DNA of 64,000 bases from Mycolicibacterium porcinum (lineage in GTDB: Bacteria; Actinomycetota; Actinomycetes; Mycobacteriales; Mycobacteriaceae): assembly GCA_001942045.1 (NCBI GenBank), contig MSTD01000021.1:35648-99647 (forward strand). The letters run 5' to 3'. Both the position numbers and the translations under genes were made by a program. Under the pieces are notes generated by a model. That model was not told the origin of the DNA. It saw only the letters and a list, made by a program, of their open reading frames with translations, and did not search any database. This document shows positions 28,201-36,989 of this stretch, piece by piece (position 1 is the stretch's first letter; each line of letters starts with the position of its first letter).

Positions 28201-29727
28201 CTAGCTGCGGGAGAACATCGCGAGCATGCGACGCGTCACCGCGAAGCCGCCGAATACGTTGATGCTGGCCAGCAGGATCGCGCAGGTGGCGATCGCGGTC
28301 ACCAGCGCATTGCCGTGGCCGACCTGAAGCAGGGCGCCCACCACGATGATTCCGGAGATCGCGTTGGTCACCGACATCAGCGGGGTGTGCAGCGCGTGGT
28401 GCACGTTGCCGATGACGTAGTAGCCGATCACGATCGCCAGCGCGAACACGGTCAAGTGGACCTGCAGCGCGGCCGGGGAGATCGCGATCAGGGCGAAGAT
28501 CGCGGCGGCCGCGGCGAACGTGATGCCGAGACGGCGTCCGGTCGACATCGGCTGCTTCTCTTCCTTGACCGCCGGAGCCGCCGCGGCGGGCTGGGCAGCC
28601 GGGGCGGCCGAGACCTGCACCGGTGGCGGGGGCCAGGTGGTTTCGCCGTCGCGCACCACGGTCATCGAGCGCTGGACGACGTCGTCCCAGTCGAGGACGA
28701 CCTTGCCGTCCTTGTCCGGGGTCAGCAGCTTGAGCAGGTTCACCAGGTTGGTGCCGTACAGCTGCGAGGCCTGGGCGGGCAGGCGGCCGGCCAGGTCGGT
28801 GTAACCGATGATCGTCACACCGTTGTCGGTGACGATGGCCTCGTCCTTGACGGTGCCCTCGACGTTGCCGCCGTTGGCCGCGGCCATGTCGACGATGACG
28901 CTGCCCGGCTTCATCGAGGCCACCATCTCGGCGGTGATGATGCGCGGCGCGGGCTTGCCGGGGATCAGCGCGGTGGTGATGATGATGTCGACGTCTTTGG
29001 CCAGTTCGGCGTACAACTCGGCCTCACGAGCCTTGTAGTCGTCGCCCATTTCCTTGGCGTAGCCGGTGGCCGACACTTCGCCGGCGTTGGGGTCGACGGA
29101 CACGTACTCACCGCCGAGGGAGGCGACCTGGTCGGCGACCTCGGGACGGGGATCGGTGGCCTTGACGACGGCGCCGAGCGATCCGGCCGCACCGATCGCG
29201 GCCAGACCGGCCACACCGGCACCGACCACGAGCACCTTGGCCGGCGGGACCTTGCCCGCGGCGGTGACCTGACCGGTGAAGAACCGGCCGAAGCTGTGGG
29301 CGGCCTCGACCACGGCGCGGTAGCCGGCGATGTTCGCCATCGAGGACAGCACGTCCAGCGACTGGGCTCGGGAGATACGAGGCACCGCGTCCATCGCCAG
29401 CACCGTGATCGGCCGGGAAGACAGCTTCTCGACCAGCTCGGGCTTGAGCGCAGGTGAGATCAAGCTCACTAGCGTCGCTCCGTCACGCAGCTTGCCGATC
29501 TCGGCATCATCAGGCGCGTTGACCTTCAAGACGACGTCGGCGTCCCACGGCGAGCCGACCTCGGCACCGGCCTCTACGTAGGCGGCGTCGGAGAAGCTCG
29601 AGGCAGCACCGGCGCCGCTTTCTACGACAACCTCGTACCCGAGCTTGATAATCTGTCCGACAGTCTGCGGCGTGGCGGCGACGCGCGTTTCCCCAGGTAG
29701 GGACTCGCGCGGGATCCCGATGAGCAT
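28201..29727 (-). CDS. pntA: NAD(P) transhydrogenase subunit alpha, PntAa-PntAb fusion
   Basis: 508 residues. Residues 1-370 are the NAD-binding domain (start [17 protein letters not shown], Rossmann [18 protein letters not shown], catalytic-loop [11 protein letters not shown]). An Ala/Pro-rich linker (about 380-400) leads to the small membrane part with [22 protein letters not shown]. tuberculosis encodes these as two genes, pntAa and pntAb; here they are one protein, as in E. coli. The ATG has a GGAG ribosome binding site. It forms the membrane complex with PntB. Confidence 0.93.
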   Translation of the reverse strand: MLIGIPRESLPGETRVAATPQTVGQIIKLGYEVVVESGAGAASSFSDAAYVEAGAEVGSPWDADVVLKVNAPDDAEIGKLRDGATLVSLISPALKPELVEKLSSRPITVLAMDAVPRISRAQSLDVLSSMANIAGYRAVVEAAHSFGRFFTGQVTAAGKVPPAKVLVVGAGVAGLAAIGAAGSLGAVVKATDPRPEVADQVASLGGEYVSVDPNAGEVSATGYAKEMGDDYKAREAELYAELAKDVDIIITTALIPGKPAPRIITAEMVASMKPGSVIVDMAAANGGNVEGTVKDEAIVTDNGVTIIGYTDLAGRLPAQASQLYGTNLVNLLKLLTPDKDGKVVLDWDDVVQRSMTVVRDGETTWPPPPVQVSAAPAAQPAAAAPAVKEEKQPMSTGRRLGITFAAAAAIFALIAISPAALQVHLTVFALAIVIGYYVIGNVHHALHTPLMSVTNAISGIIVVGALLQVGHGNALVTAIATCAILLASINVFGGFAVTRRMLAMFSRS

Positions 29728-29845
29728 CGAATCCGCTCCGTTTCTTTCTGGTAGGCCTCTTCGTTCAGCCTGGAAGAGTGTCGCATTTGTGTTCAGATAA
29801 CGCCCATGCCCCTTTTGGGGGATGTGATCAACGGCCCAGCTCGGG

Positions 29846-30859
29846 TTACAGCCAGTCCCGGCGTTTGAACATCACATACAACAGGATCACGAGCACAACA
29901 ATCAAAATGCTGCTGGCGATGAAGCCCACGACGGTGTTGATTCCGGGGTACATGACGTTCTGGCCGTAGAAGCCCGTGATGGCGGTCGGCACCGCGATGA
30001 TGGCGGCCCAGCCGCTGAGTTTCTTCATCACGGTGTTGAGCCGGGCGTCCTGCAGGGACAGGTTGGTCTCGAACACCGTGGTGACCATGTCGCGTAGGGA
30101 CTCGGTCCACTCCGAGGCGCGCAGCACGTGGTCGTACAGATCGGCGTAAAGCGGGTCGAGGGCCGGCGAGGTGGACGAGTCCAGCCTGCGGTGCTGGATG
30201 GTGCTGACCACCTCACGCATCGGCAGCACCACGCGGCGAAGCTCGACCAGGTCTTTGCGCAGCTGGAAGGTGCGCCGTTGGAGGCCGCGGCGTGGACCGC
30301 CGTCGGCAAACAGTTCGTCCTCGAGCGATTCGATGGCGTCGTCGAGTGCCTCGACGGCCTCGAAGTGTCCGTCGACCACGACGTCGAGCAGGCCGTGCAC
30401 GAGGGCGCCGACGCCGTAGCGCTGACCGCCGAGGTCGTCGAAGCGTCGTGACACCTCGTCGATGTCGAACTCGGTGGCCGCACCGTTGACACTGGGCAGC
30501 CGGACGGTGATCAGGCCACGCGGCAGGACGAACGCCGAGATGCGGTGTTTCACCAACAGCGAGGTGTCTGGTGGGGCGTCCTCTCCGGGTACCCGGGTGT
30601 CGACGGCGTACACCGTGAAGAACGTATGTGTCTGGTAGACCGAGGTTTTGGTGCGTTCCTTGGGGGCGACGGCATCTTCGACGGCCCACATGTTGAGCCC
30701 GAGTTCCTTGGCCAGTTCACGCAGGGCCTCGTGGTCGGGGTCGTAGATGTCGGCCCACACCAAGGCGTCCTCTTCGGCCAGGCAGTCCGAAATACCCGTG
30801 AACGTGAAACCGTCGACCGGTTTGCCGGAGCGCCAGATACGTCCCTGCACCTTCCTCAC
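29846..30859 (-). CDS. corA: CorA-family divalent cation transporter with a GQN signature
   Basis: 337-residue CorA/MIT channel. The large N-terminal cytoplasmic domain is followed by two C-terminal membrane helices and the RRDWL tail. The pore signature, normally YGMN, reads YGQN (residues 298-301) with the conserved following Pro-Gly nearby (MYPG). Substitutions at the Met position occur in divergent CorA/ZntB members, so the ion may be Mg2+, Co2+ or Zn2+. GTG 30859 start. Upstream of pntA on the same strand with a 118-base gap, so probably a separate transcript. Confidence 0.85.
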   Translation of the reverse strand: MRKVQGRIWRSGKPVDGFTFTGISDCLAEEDALVWADIYDPDHEALRELAKELGLNMWAVEDAVAPKERTKTSVYQTHTFFTVYAVDTRVPGEDAPPDTSLLVKHRISAFVLPRGLITVRLPSVNGAATEFDIDEVSRRFDDLGGQRYGVGALVHGLLDVVVDGHFEAVEALDDAIESLEDELFADGGPRRGLQRRTFQLRKDLVELRRVVLPMREVVSTIQHRRLDSSTSPALDPLYADLYDHVLRASEWTESLRDMVTTVFETNLSLQDARLNTVMKKLSGWAAIIAVPTAITGFYGQNVMYPGINTVVGFIASSILIVVLVILLYVMFKRRDWL

Positions 30860-30963
30860 ACGGATCAGTCAAGCACCGTGGGGACGTTGGCGGGGTAGCC
30901 ACACGCGGGCTCGGTACTCTCGATGGGGACCTGCCCGATCTTGAACACGAGGCCCGCACCCCC

Positions 30964-31578
30964 ATGACGGATTCCCCACTCGACGGACTGATGGCGCGTG
31001 TCGGCGGTGTCAGCGGCATGGTCTATTCGGCACTGCCGGTGACCGTGTACGCGACGGTTTCCGCACTTTCGGGACGGGTCCCCGCGATCATCGCCGCGCT
31101 GGTGACCGCGGCCGCCGTGTTCGGCTGGCAGCTGCTGCGCCGGGAATCGGTCCGGCCGGCGGTGTGGGGATTCGTCGGGGTGGCGGGCTGCGCGTTGCTG
31201 GCCCTGTTCACGGGCCAGGCCAAGGACTTCTACCTGCCCGGCATCTGGATGTCCCTGGCCTCGGCCATCGTGATGACCGGCTCGATTCTGGTCCGGCGCC
31301 CGCTCGTGGGCGTCATCTGGGCCTGGGCCACCGGGCGCGACAGCACCTGGCGTCGAGTCCCCGGGGTGCGACTGGTCTTCACCATCGTCACCGCCGTCCT
31401 GGCGACCGTGTCGTGGTCGCGGTTCCTGGTGCAGAACTACCTTTACGACACGGGCCAGGACGGACTGCTCGCGGTGGCGCGGCTGGCGATGGGCTGGCCA
31501 TTGTTCGTCGTCACCACCACGCTGGTCCTGCTCAGTGCCCGGTATGCCATCCGGGCACTGCCACGTTCGGCGACCTGA
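30964..31578 (+). CDS. DUF3159 integral membrane protein
   Basis: 204 residues with about five or six hydrophobic helices, matching the actinobacterial DUF3159 family: short polar start, GMVYSALPVTVYATVSALSG, then GVWGF-type segments and the conserved DSTWRRVPGVR cytoplasmic loop. Function unknown. Divergent from corA (104 bases) and convergent with oleate hydratase (9 bases between stops). Confidence 0.8.
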   Translation: MTDSPLDGLMARVGGVSGMVYSALPVTVYATVSALSGRVPAIIAALVTAAAVFGWQLLRRESVRPAVWGFVGVAGCALLALFTGQAKDFYLPGIWMSLASAIVMTGSILVRRPLVGVIWAWATGRDSTWRRVPGVRLVFTIVTAVLATVSWSRFLVQNYLYDTGQDGLLAVARLAMGWPLFVVTTTLVLLSARYAIRALPRSAT

Positions 31579-31587
31579 GCGGGCTCG

Positions 31588-33357
31588 TCAGCTGTTGCCG
31601 GGGATGAAGCCGTATTCGGCCAGCAGTTCACCGATCTCGTTGTCGGTGACCTTGCCGATCACCCTCTTGCGGATGATCTCCGGGACCGGCAGGTCGACCT
31701 CCTTGCCGTCGCGCAGATGCACCGTTCCGGAGATCAGCTTGCGGACGTCATAGGTGGAGTTGAACACCTCGGGCACCCCGCGGTCGATCCCCAGCAGCTG
31801 ATACGCCGCTTCCATCCCGGTACGCACCGAGTACTCGGTGGTGAAGATGCAGTCGCGGGTGGTCTCGGCGAACTGACCGATGAACGCGAAGTTCACCGCG
31901 CCGTCCGGGACGACGGCGGGACGGTCGCCCGCCTGCCGCGGCATGAAGAACGACGTCACGTACGGCATCATCACCGGCACGGTCTTGGCGCCGTTGGCGG
32001 CCAATTCGGGAATGTCGGCCTCTGGCACACCGAGGTGGTACAGCCACTCCTGGGTGATCTCCTCGCCGGTGCACTCACTCATCGGCTTCTTGACGTAATC
32101 ACCCGGGGTGTCGACGAACAGTGCGTAGACCCAGGCCACGATCTGATCTTTCGGCTGCTGCTTGAAGTGCGGCTGGCGGTTGACGGTCCAGCTCATCAGC
32201 CACTTCGAGTCACGCGCCGTCACGATGCCACCGGTAACAACCTTGCCGGAGAACGGATCTCGCTTGGCGATCTTCTGGATGTACTCGGGGATGCGGTGGT
32301 CCAGGGTGGTCACGGTGGCCGATTCCCACTTGGTCTCGGGGATGTGGCCGCCGAAGACGTCGGGACGCCCGAACGACGGATCCTTCGCCGCGATGCGGCG
32401 CCACAGGTCCCAGGCCGGCGCGGGTCCGGTGTTGAGCTTGGCCGGGGTGTGGTGATCGCCGTCGTCGGAGTTCTCGGTCAGCGAGCCGATGGTGGTGAGC
32501 ACCAGGTCGTTCGGGCCGAGGTCGACCCCGCCCGGCTGACCGTCCATGATCCAGTGAATCCTGGTGGCCTGCTTGCGGTCTGCGGTGATGTCGAAGTCGA
32601 TATCGGTGACCTCGGTGTCGAAGTGGAAGGTCACCCCCTGCTCCAGGAGCCACTTGTACATCGGCAGCACGAGCGACTCGTACTGGTTGTACTTCGTGAA
32701 CTTGAGTGCCGACAGATCAGGCAGGCCCTTGATGTGGTGGATGAAGCGGTGGATGTACAGCTTCATCTCCAGCGCACTGTGCCACTCTTCGAACGCGAAC
32801 ATGGTGCGCCAGTACAGCCAGAAGTTGCTCTCCAAGAAGTCTTTACCGAAGACCTCGTTGATGCGCTTGTTCTCCATCTCTTCGCGGGTGGCCAGGAACA
32901 CCTTGACGATGTCCTTCTGCGCCTTGGCGTTGAGCCCGAACTTGTTGTCGGTGTGGGCATCCTGGCCGCGGTTCTCGGTGGCCCGGCATAGGCTGTAGTT
33001 CGGGTCATCCTTGTTGAGCCAGTAGAACTCGTCGAGCACGCTGGCGCCCTCGATCTCGAGCGAGGGGATGGTCCGGAACAGGTCCCACAGGGCTTCCATG
33101 TGGTCTTCCATCTCGCGGCCGCCGCGGATCACGAAACCCTTCTCCGGCTCCTTGATGCCGTCGAGGGCACCACCGGGAAGCGCCAATCGCTCCAGGATGG
33201 TGATCTTGTTGCCCGGCAGCTGGCCGTCGCGGATCATGAACACCGCCGACGCCATCGACGCCAACCCGGCACCGACGAGCCACGCGCTCTTCTCGTCTAC
33301 ACCCTCCGGCTTCCGGGGCCGGGCGAATGCTTCGTAATTTCCACTGCTGTAGTACAT
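31588..33357 (-). CDS. ohyA: Oleate hydratase (MCRA family, FAD-binding)
   Basis: 589-residue oleate hydratase, which adds water to the cis-9 double bond of oleic acid to give 10-hydroxystearate. FAD motif VGAGLASMASAVFMIRDG near residues 27-44 and the RGGREMEDHMEALWDLF block around residues 78-95, characteristic of myosin-cross-reactive antigen hydratases; FGLNAKAQKDI and GQFAETTRDCIFTTEYSVR are also conserved. Length is normal. It is the last gene of a TetR / hydroxyacyl-CoA dehydrogenase / hydratase operon, 32 bases after the previous stop, pointing to unsaturated fatty acid detoxification or catabolism. Confidence 0.93.
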   Translation of the reverse strand: MYYSSGNYEAFARPRKPEGVDEKSAWLVGAGLASMASAVFMIRDGQLPGNKITILERLALPGGALDGIKEPEKGFVIRGGREMEDHMEALWDLFRTIPSLEIEGASVLDEFYWLNKDDPNYSLCRATENRGQDAHTDNKFGLNAKAQKDIVKVFLATREEMENKRINEVFGKDFLESNFWLYWRTMFAFEEWHSALEMKLYIHRFIHHIKGLPDLSALKFTKYNQYESLVLPMYKWLLEQGVTFHFDTEVTDIDFDITADRKQATRIHWIMDGQPGGVDLGPNDLVLTTIGSLTENSDDGDHHTPAKLNTGPAPAWDLWRRIAAKDPSFGRPDVFGGHIPETKWESATVTTLDHRIPEYIQKIAKRDPFSGKVVTGGIVTARDSKWLMSWTVNRQPHFKQQPKDQIVAWVYALFVDTPGDYVKKPMSECTGEEITQEWLYHLGVPEADIPELAANGAKTVPVMMPYVTSFFMPRQAGDRPAVVPDGAVNFAFIGQFAETTRDCIFTTEYSVRTGMEAAYQLLGIDRGVPEVFNSTYDVRKLISGTVHLRDGKEVDLPVPEIIRKRVIGKVTDNEIGELLAEYGFIPGNS

Positions 33358-33389
33358 TTCGTTCTCTTGCTCTCAGTTGTGTCCGGTGT

Positions 33390-34247
33390 TCAGTTGTACT
33401 TGTAGAAGCCCTCGCCGGTGGCGAGGCCCAACTTGCCTTTGTCGATGTAGTTCGCTTTGAGCCATGCGGCGAGCTTCTGCGATTCGGCGTCGCCGTTCGC
33501 CATGATGTTGTACGGCGTTGTCAGGCCGATGATGTCGTAGATCTGGAAGGGGCCGACCGGTGCTCCGGTGGCGATCCGCCAGGTGTCGTCGACGGCGCTG
33601 GGGTCGGCGTAGCCGCCGGCCGCGAGCTCGGCCGCCGCGTTGAGGAACGGCACCAGAAGTGAGTTGAGGACGTAGCCGGCCTTCTCCTTGTGCAGTTCGA
33701 TCGGGACCATCCCGATGGCTTTGGCGAACTCGACCACCGCGGCGAACACGGCGGGGTCGGTGTCGGTGGTGCCCATGATCTCGGCGGTGTTGAACTGCCA
33801 CACGCGGTTCGCGAAGTGCAGCGCCAGGAACTTGTCGGGCCTGCCGGTGGAATCCTTGAGATCGCTGGGCAGCAGCGTCGAGGAGTTGGTGGCGAAGATG
33901 GTCTTGGCCGGCGCGAGAGTCGCCAGTTTCTGGTAGGTCTCCCGCTTGAGATCGAGGATCTCGGGGATCGCCTCGATGACCAGCTCGGCATCGGCCACGG
34001 CCGCGGCGAGATCGGAGGTCAGCGTGAGCCGGCTCAACGCCTCCTGGGCCTTGCCGTCACGGGCCTCGGGCACCTCGTCTGCGTAGGTTTCGGCCAGCTT
34101 GTCGAACCGACCCTTGGCCGCCTCGAGGACTTTGTCGTTGATGTCGTAGGCCGTGACGGTGAAGCCCTTGAACGCGGATTGGAACGCGATCTGGGAACCG
34201 AGCACGCCGGTTCCGAGCACGGTCACCTTCTTGATGGAGTTGGTCAC
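33390..34247 (-). CDS. 3-hydroxyacyl-CoA dehydrogenase
   Basis: 285 residues. The NAD-binding Rossmann motif VTVLGTGVLGSQIAF is at about 8-22; the catalytic region shows FATNSSTLLPSDL, ALHFANRVWQF (His) and KEKAGYVLNSLLVPFLNAA, as in short-chain 3-hydroxyacyl/3-hydroxybutyryl-CoA dehydrogenases. GTG 34247 follows an AGGAGAAC site and overlaps the TetR stop by four bases. It could oxidise acyl-CoA thioesters formed downstream of oleate hydration, though 10-hydroxy acids are not its usual substrate, so the link is regulatory rather than proven metabolic. Confidence 0.9.
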   Translation of the reverse strand: MTNSIKKVTVLGTGVLGSQIAFQSAFKGFTVTAYDINDKVLEAAKGRFDKLAETYADEVPEARDGKAQEALSRLTLTSDLAAAVADAELVIEAIPEILDLKRETYQKLATLAPAKTIFATNSSTLLPSDLKDSTGRPDKFLALHFANRVWQFNTAEIMGTTDTDPAVFAAVVEFAKAIGMVPIELHKEKAGYVLNSLLVPFLNAAAELAAGGYADPSAVDDTWRIATGAPVGPFQIYDIIGLTTPYNIMANGDAESQKLAAWLKANYIDKGKLGLATGEGFYKYN

Positions 34248-34888
34248 GATGGTTCTCCTTCTCGTGGTGTTGTGGCTGCCAGGAACCCCAGCACGATCTG
34301 GTTGATCTGCTGGAGCAGTTCGTGAGCGCCGTCGGCGCCCCACTTCACGCCGGTGGCGGGCTGCACCAACAACAGATGCAGGGCCGCGAAGACGCTTCTG
34401 GCGGCGCGGTCCGCGTTGGCCTGCAACTCGGTGTCCGTGGTCGGATCGGCTGGGCGGCAACGCATCAGGCGTGTGGCGATCGCATCTTCGAGCCACTTGA
34501 CGTGAGCGAGTCCTTCGGCGCGGAAACGGTCGGTGGGAGCGCCGAACAGCAGCTCGCGCTGGTAGGCCGTCGCGTTCTCCGGGTGGCGCGCCGCCTCGGT
34601 GATGACGGGGGCCACCATTGCGAACACCGCCGCACTCGGATCGTCGATATCGGCCGCGTTGTCCATGCCGGTTTCGATCGCCTGTCGGAACTGGTCGTTG
34701 TAGACCATCAGCAGGAGTTCGGCTTTCGACGAGGCGTAGCGGAACAGGGTGCCTGCGGCGATGTCCGCGGCCTCGGCGATCTGGGCGACGGTGACGGGCC
34801 CGTATCCGTGCGTATCGAACAGTGAGCTCGCCGCTGCGAAGATCCGCTGCTGCTTGTCCTGCATGTTGCGGGTTCGGCGTCCGGACAT
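34244..34888 (-). CDS. TetR-family regulator of the oleate hydratase operon
   Basis: 214-residue TetR protein. The helix-turn-helix VAQIAEAADIAAGTLFRYASSKAELL lies at about residues 34-59. ATG 34888 is fixed by an excellent AAGGAGG ribosome binding site seven bases upstream; a longer frame to 34915 would place that site inside the gene. Operators at 34899-34933 lie directly upstream, so it very probably represses its own operon, including the hydroxyacyl-CoA dehydrogenase and oleate hydratase, with a fatty acyl ligand likely. Confidence 0.9.
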   Translation of the reverse strand: MSGRRTRNMQDKQQRIFAAASSLFDTHGYGPVTVAQIAEAADIAAGTLFRYASSKAELLLMVYNDQFRQAIETGMDNAADIDDPSAAVFAMVAPVITEAARHPENATAYQRELLFGAPTDRFRAEGLAHVKWLEDAIATRLMRCRPADPTTDTELQANADRAARSVFAALHLLLVQPATGVKWGADGAHELLQQINQIVLGFLAATTPREGEPS

Positions 34889-34898
34889 GTCCGCCTCC

Positions 34899-34933
34899 TT
34901 AATGAGTACGCTCATTAATGAATGTACTCATTC
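34899..34933. promoter_or_regulatory. Twin palindromic operators upstream of the TetR/oleate hydratase operon
   Basis: TTAATGAG-TACG-CTCATTAA (34899-34918) is a perfect palindrome with 8-bp arms. GAATG-TACT-CATTC (34920-34933) repeats the core with 5-bp arms immediately beside it. The first touches the TetR ribosome binding site, which suits autorepression. Confidence 0.75.
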
Positions 34934-35004
34934 TTTGGCAGGTGTCAACCTCCGGCGAAAAAATCAGCTCGATTTCAGACCTTCACCCGGCCCCCGGCCG
35001 CCGG

Positions 35005-35011
35005 TACCAAT
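35005..35011 (+). promoter_or_regulatory. Putative -10 element for a leaderless upstream ORF
   Basis: TACCAAT ends 7 bases before GTG 35018. It is a weak match to TANNNT but at the correct distance for a transcript starting on the uORF start codon. Confidence 0.35.
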
Positions 35012-35017
35012 ACCCGG

Positions 35018-35053
35018 GTGAACGGAACGCTGCCCGGTTGCTGTCGTCGCTGA
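35018..35053 (+). CDS. Short upstream ORF with tandem cysteine codons, candidate cysteine attenuator
   Basis: Eleven codons read V-N-G-T-L-P-G-C-C-R-R then TGA, 44 bases before a sulfonate-type ABC transporter operon. Two adjacent Cys codons near the stop, a probable leaderless start, and an anti-Shine-Dalgarno-like CCACCTCC just after the stop resemble the polycysteine leader ORFs reported as cysteine-responsive attenuators in mycobacteria. CTGAAG at 35050-35055 can pair with CTTCAG at 35073-35078, forming a hairpin across the stop codon. Ribosome stalling when Cys-tRNA is scarce could change this folding. Function is inferred. Confidence 0.5.
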   Translation: MNGTLPGCCRR

Positions 35054-35097
35054 AGCCATAGCCACCTCCTGCCTTCAGCAACAGAAAGCTGCCCACA

Positions 35098-35961
35098 GTG
35101 TCTGTGTTCGTCGACATCGTTCCCCCCGAGGCTGAACCCGGCCCCGCTCGTCCCGCCGCGCCTTCCAACCGATGGCGCGCCCTACTCACCCGCTCGGCGT
35201 TGCCGTTGTTGTCGGTCGTGGTGTTCTTCGCCGTGTGGCAGGCCGTGGCCTGGGCCGGGATCTGGAATCAGACGTTCGTGCCGTATCCGTCGACGGTCTG
35301 GCGCGCGTTTATCGACGTCTCCACCACCCATGACGGGGCCCGCGGTTACGCGGGATACCTGCTCTATGAGCACCTCTACATGACGCTGCGTCGGGTGCTG
35401 GCCGGCGTCGTCATCGGCGTGGTCGTCGGCGTCGGGCTCGGCCTGCTGATGGGGTCGGTCGGCTGGCTGCGCAGCGTGCTCGAACCATGGCTGACGTTCC
35501 TGCGCGCACTGCCGCCACTGGCCTACTTCTTCCTGCTGGTGATCTGGCTCGGCATCGACGAAGCGCCCAAGATCACGCTGCTCGCCCTGGCCGCACTGCC
35601 GCCGGCGGCGGTGGCCACCACGGCAGCCGTCGTCGCCGCACCGGTCGGGCTACAGGAAGCGGCCAGGGCCCTGGGAGCAACCCGGGCCCAGGTCATCCGA
35701 GACGTCGTGGTGCCCTCGGCGCTGCCGGAAACATTCACCGGCATCCGGCTGGCGGTGGGGATGGCGTACTCGTCGGTGGTGGCCGCCGAACTGTTCAACG
35801 GCATCCCCGGTATCGGCGGATTGGTCAAGGACGCAAGCAATTACAACAACACACCGGTCGTGCTGGTCGGGATCTTCGCCATCGGGATCTCGGGCCTGAT
35901 CATCGACGGAGGTTTGCGCGCCGTCGAGCGACGGGCCGTCCCCTGGAGAGGAAAGATATGA
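35098..35961 (+). CDS. ABC transporter permease, sulfonate/taurine/nitrate type (SsuC/TauC-like)
   Basis: 287-residue inner-membrane permease with about six helices. The EAA loop is visible as GLQEAARALGATRAQVIRDVVVPSALPETFTGIRL (read in parts, residues 184-218), typical of SsuC/TauC/NrtB permeases. GTG 35098 start. The stop overlaps the ATG of the binding lipoprotein by four bases. With the lipoprotein and ATPase it makes a complete importer. The cysteine-rich upstream ORF supports an organosulfur substrate. Confidence 0.87.
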   Translation: MSVFVDIVPPEAEPGPARPAAPSNRWRALLTRSALPLLSVVVFFAVWQAVAWAGIWNQTFVPYPSTVWRAFIDVSTTHDGARGYAGYLLYEHLYMTLRRVLAGVVIGVVVGVGLGLLMGSVGWLRSVLEPWLTFLRALPPLAYFFLLVIWLGIDEAPKITLLALAALPPAAVATTAAVVAAPVGLQEAARALGATRAQVIRDVVVPSALPETFTGIRLAVGMAYSSVVAAELFNGIPGIGGLVKDASNYNNTPVVLVGIFAIGISGLIIDGGLRAVERRAVPWRGKI

Positions 35962-36989
35962 GATTGACGAAGCTGTTCACCGTTCTGGCTGCTGCGACGG
36001 TGGCACTGGCCGGGTGCGCGGTGGACCACTCCGGGGAAAGCTCCGAGAAGCCCACCATTCGCATTGGCTACCAGTCTTTCCCGAGCGGGGATCTGATCGT
36101 CAAGAACAACAAGTGGCTCGAAGAGGCGCTGCCCGACTACAACATCAAGTGGACGAAGTTCGACTCCGGCGCCGACGTGAACACCGCGTTCATCGCCAAG
36201 GAACTGGACTTCGGCGCCTTGGGCTCGAGCCCGGTGGCGCGCGGCTTGTCGGCCCCGCTGAACATTCCGTACCAGGTGGCGTTCGTGCTCGACGTCGCCG
36301 GTGACAACGAGGCCCTGGTGGCCCGTGACGGCGCCGGGGTCAACTCGATCGCCGACCTGCGCGGCAAGCGCATCGCCACACCGTTCGCGTCCACCGCGCA
36401 TTACAGTCTGCTGGCCGCACTGGCGCAGAACGGCTTGTCCCCCAGTGATGTTCAGCTGATCGACCTGCAGCCGCAGGCCATCCTGGCGGCCTGGGAGCGC
36501 GGCGACATCGCCGCGGCCTACAGCTGGTTGCCCACCCTGGATCAGCTGCGCAAGACCGGCAAGGATCTGATCACCAGCCGGCAGCTGGCCAAGGATGGCA
36601 AGCCGACGCTGGACCTGGCTGCGGTGTCCGACGACTTCTCCGCCGCTCACCCCGAGGTCGTCGACATCTGGCGCCAGCAGCAGGCCCGTGCGCTGAACGT
36701 GATCAAGAACGACCCGCAGGCCGCCGCCAAGGCGATCGCGGCCGAGGTCGGCCTCAGCCCCGAAGATGTTGCGGGACAACTGAAGCAGGGTGTCTACCTG
36801 ACGCCGGCCGAGGTGGCCTCGCCCGAGTGGCTGGGTACCGACGGCACGCCGGGCAACATCGCGGCCAACCTGCAGAGTGCGTCGCAGTTCCTGGCTGATC
36901 AGAAGCAGATCCCGGCGGCCTCGCCCCTGCAGACGTTCAAGGATGCCATCTACACGAAGGGGTTGCCGGATGTCATCGCCAAGCAGTGA
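35958..36989 (+). CDS. ABC transporter substrate-binding lipoprotein (SsuA/TauA-like)
   Basis: 343 residues. The signal peptide ends in lipobox LAGC with Cys20 as the lipidated residue. The NMT1/SsuA fold is indicated by IRIGYQSFPSGDLIVKNN, VNTAFIAKELDFGALGSSP and LRGKRIATPFASTAHYSL. TauA and SsuA bind taurine and alkanesulfonates; nitrate or thiamine-precursor binders share the fold, so the ligand is inferred. The ATG overlaps the permease stop. Its end overlaps the ATPase start by 20 bases. Confidence 0.88.
   Translation: MRLTKLFTVLAAATVALAGCAVDHSGESSEKPTIRIGYQSFPSGDLIVKNNKWLEEALPDYNIKWTKFDSGADVNTAFIAKELDFGALGSSPVARGLSAPLNIPYQVAFVLDVAGDNEALVARDGAGVNSIADLRGKRIATPFASTAHYSLLAALAQNGLSPSDVQLIDLQPQAILAAWERGDIAAAYSWLPTLDQLRKTGKDLITSRQLAKDGKPTLDLAAVSDDFSAAHPEVVDIWRQQQARALNVIKNDPQAAAKAIAAEVGLSPEDVAGQLKQGVYLTPAEVASPEWLGTDGTPGNIAANLQSASQFLADQKQIPAASPLQTFKDAIYTKGLPDVIAKQ

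Noticed and set aside
26731..29457. Long plus-strand frames opposite pntB and pntA
   Set aside because: His, Asp and Gly-rich low-complexity translations mirror the real minus-strand genes; no start signals.
29809..29820. CCCC-TTTT-GGGG palindrome between corA and pntA
   Set aside because: Four-base arms are not significant as a terminator; no supporting U-tract.
34983..35189. Minus-strand ORF opposite the cysteine uORF, with internal peptide containing SFLLLKAGGGYG
   Set aside because: A GGAGG-like site exists on that strand, but it would be an antisense product into the permease start and no family is recognised; the plus-strand leader explains the region better.
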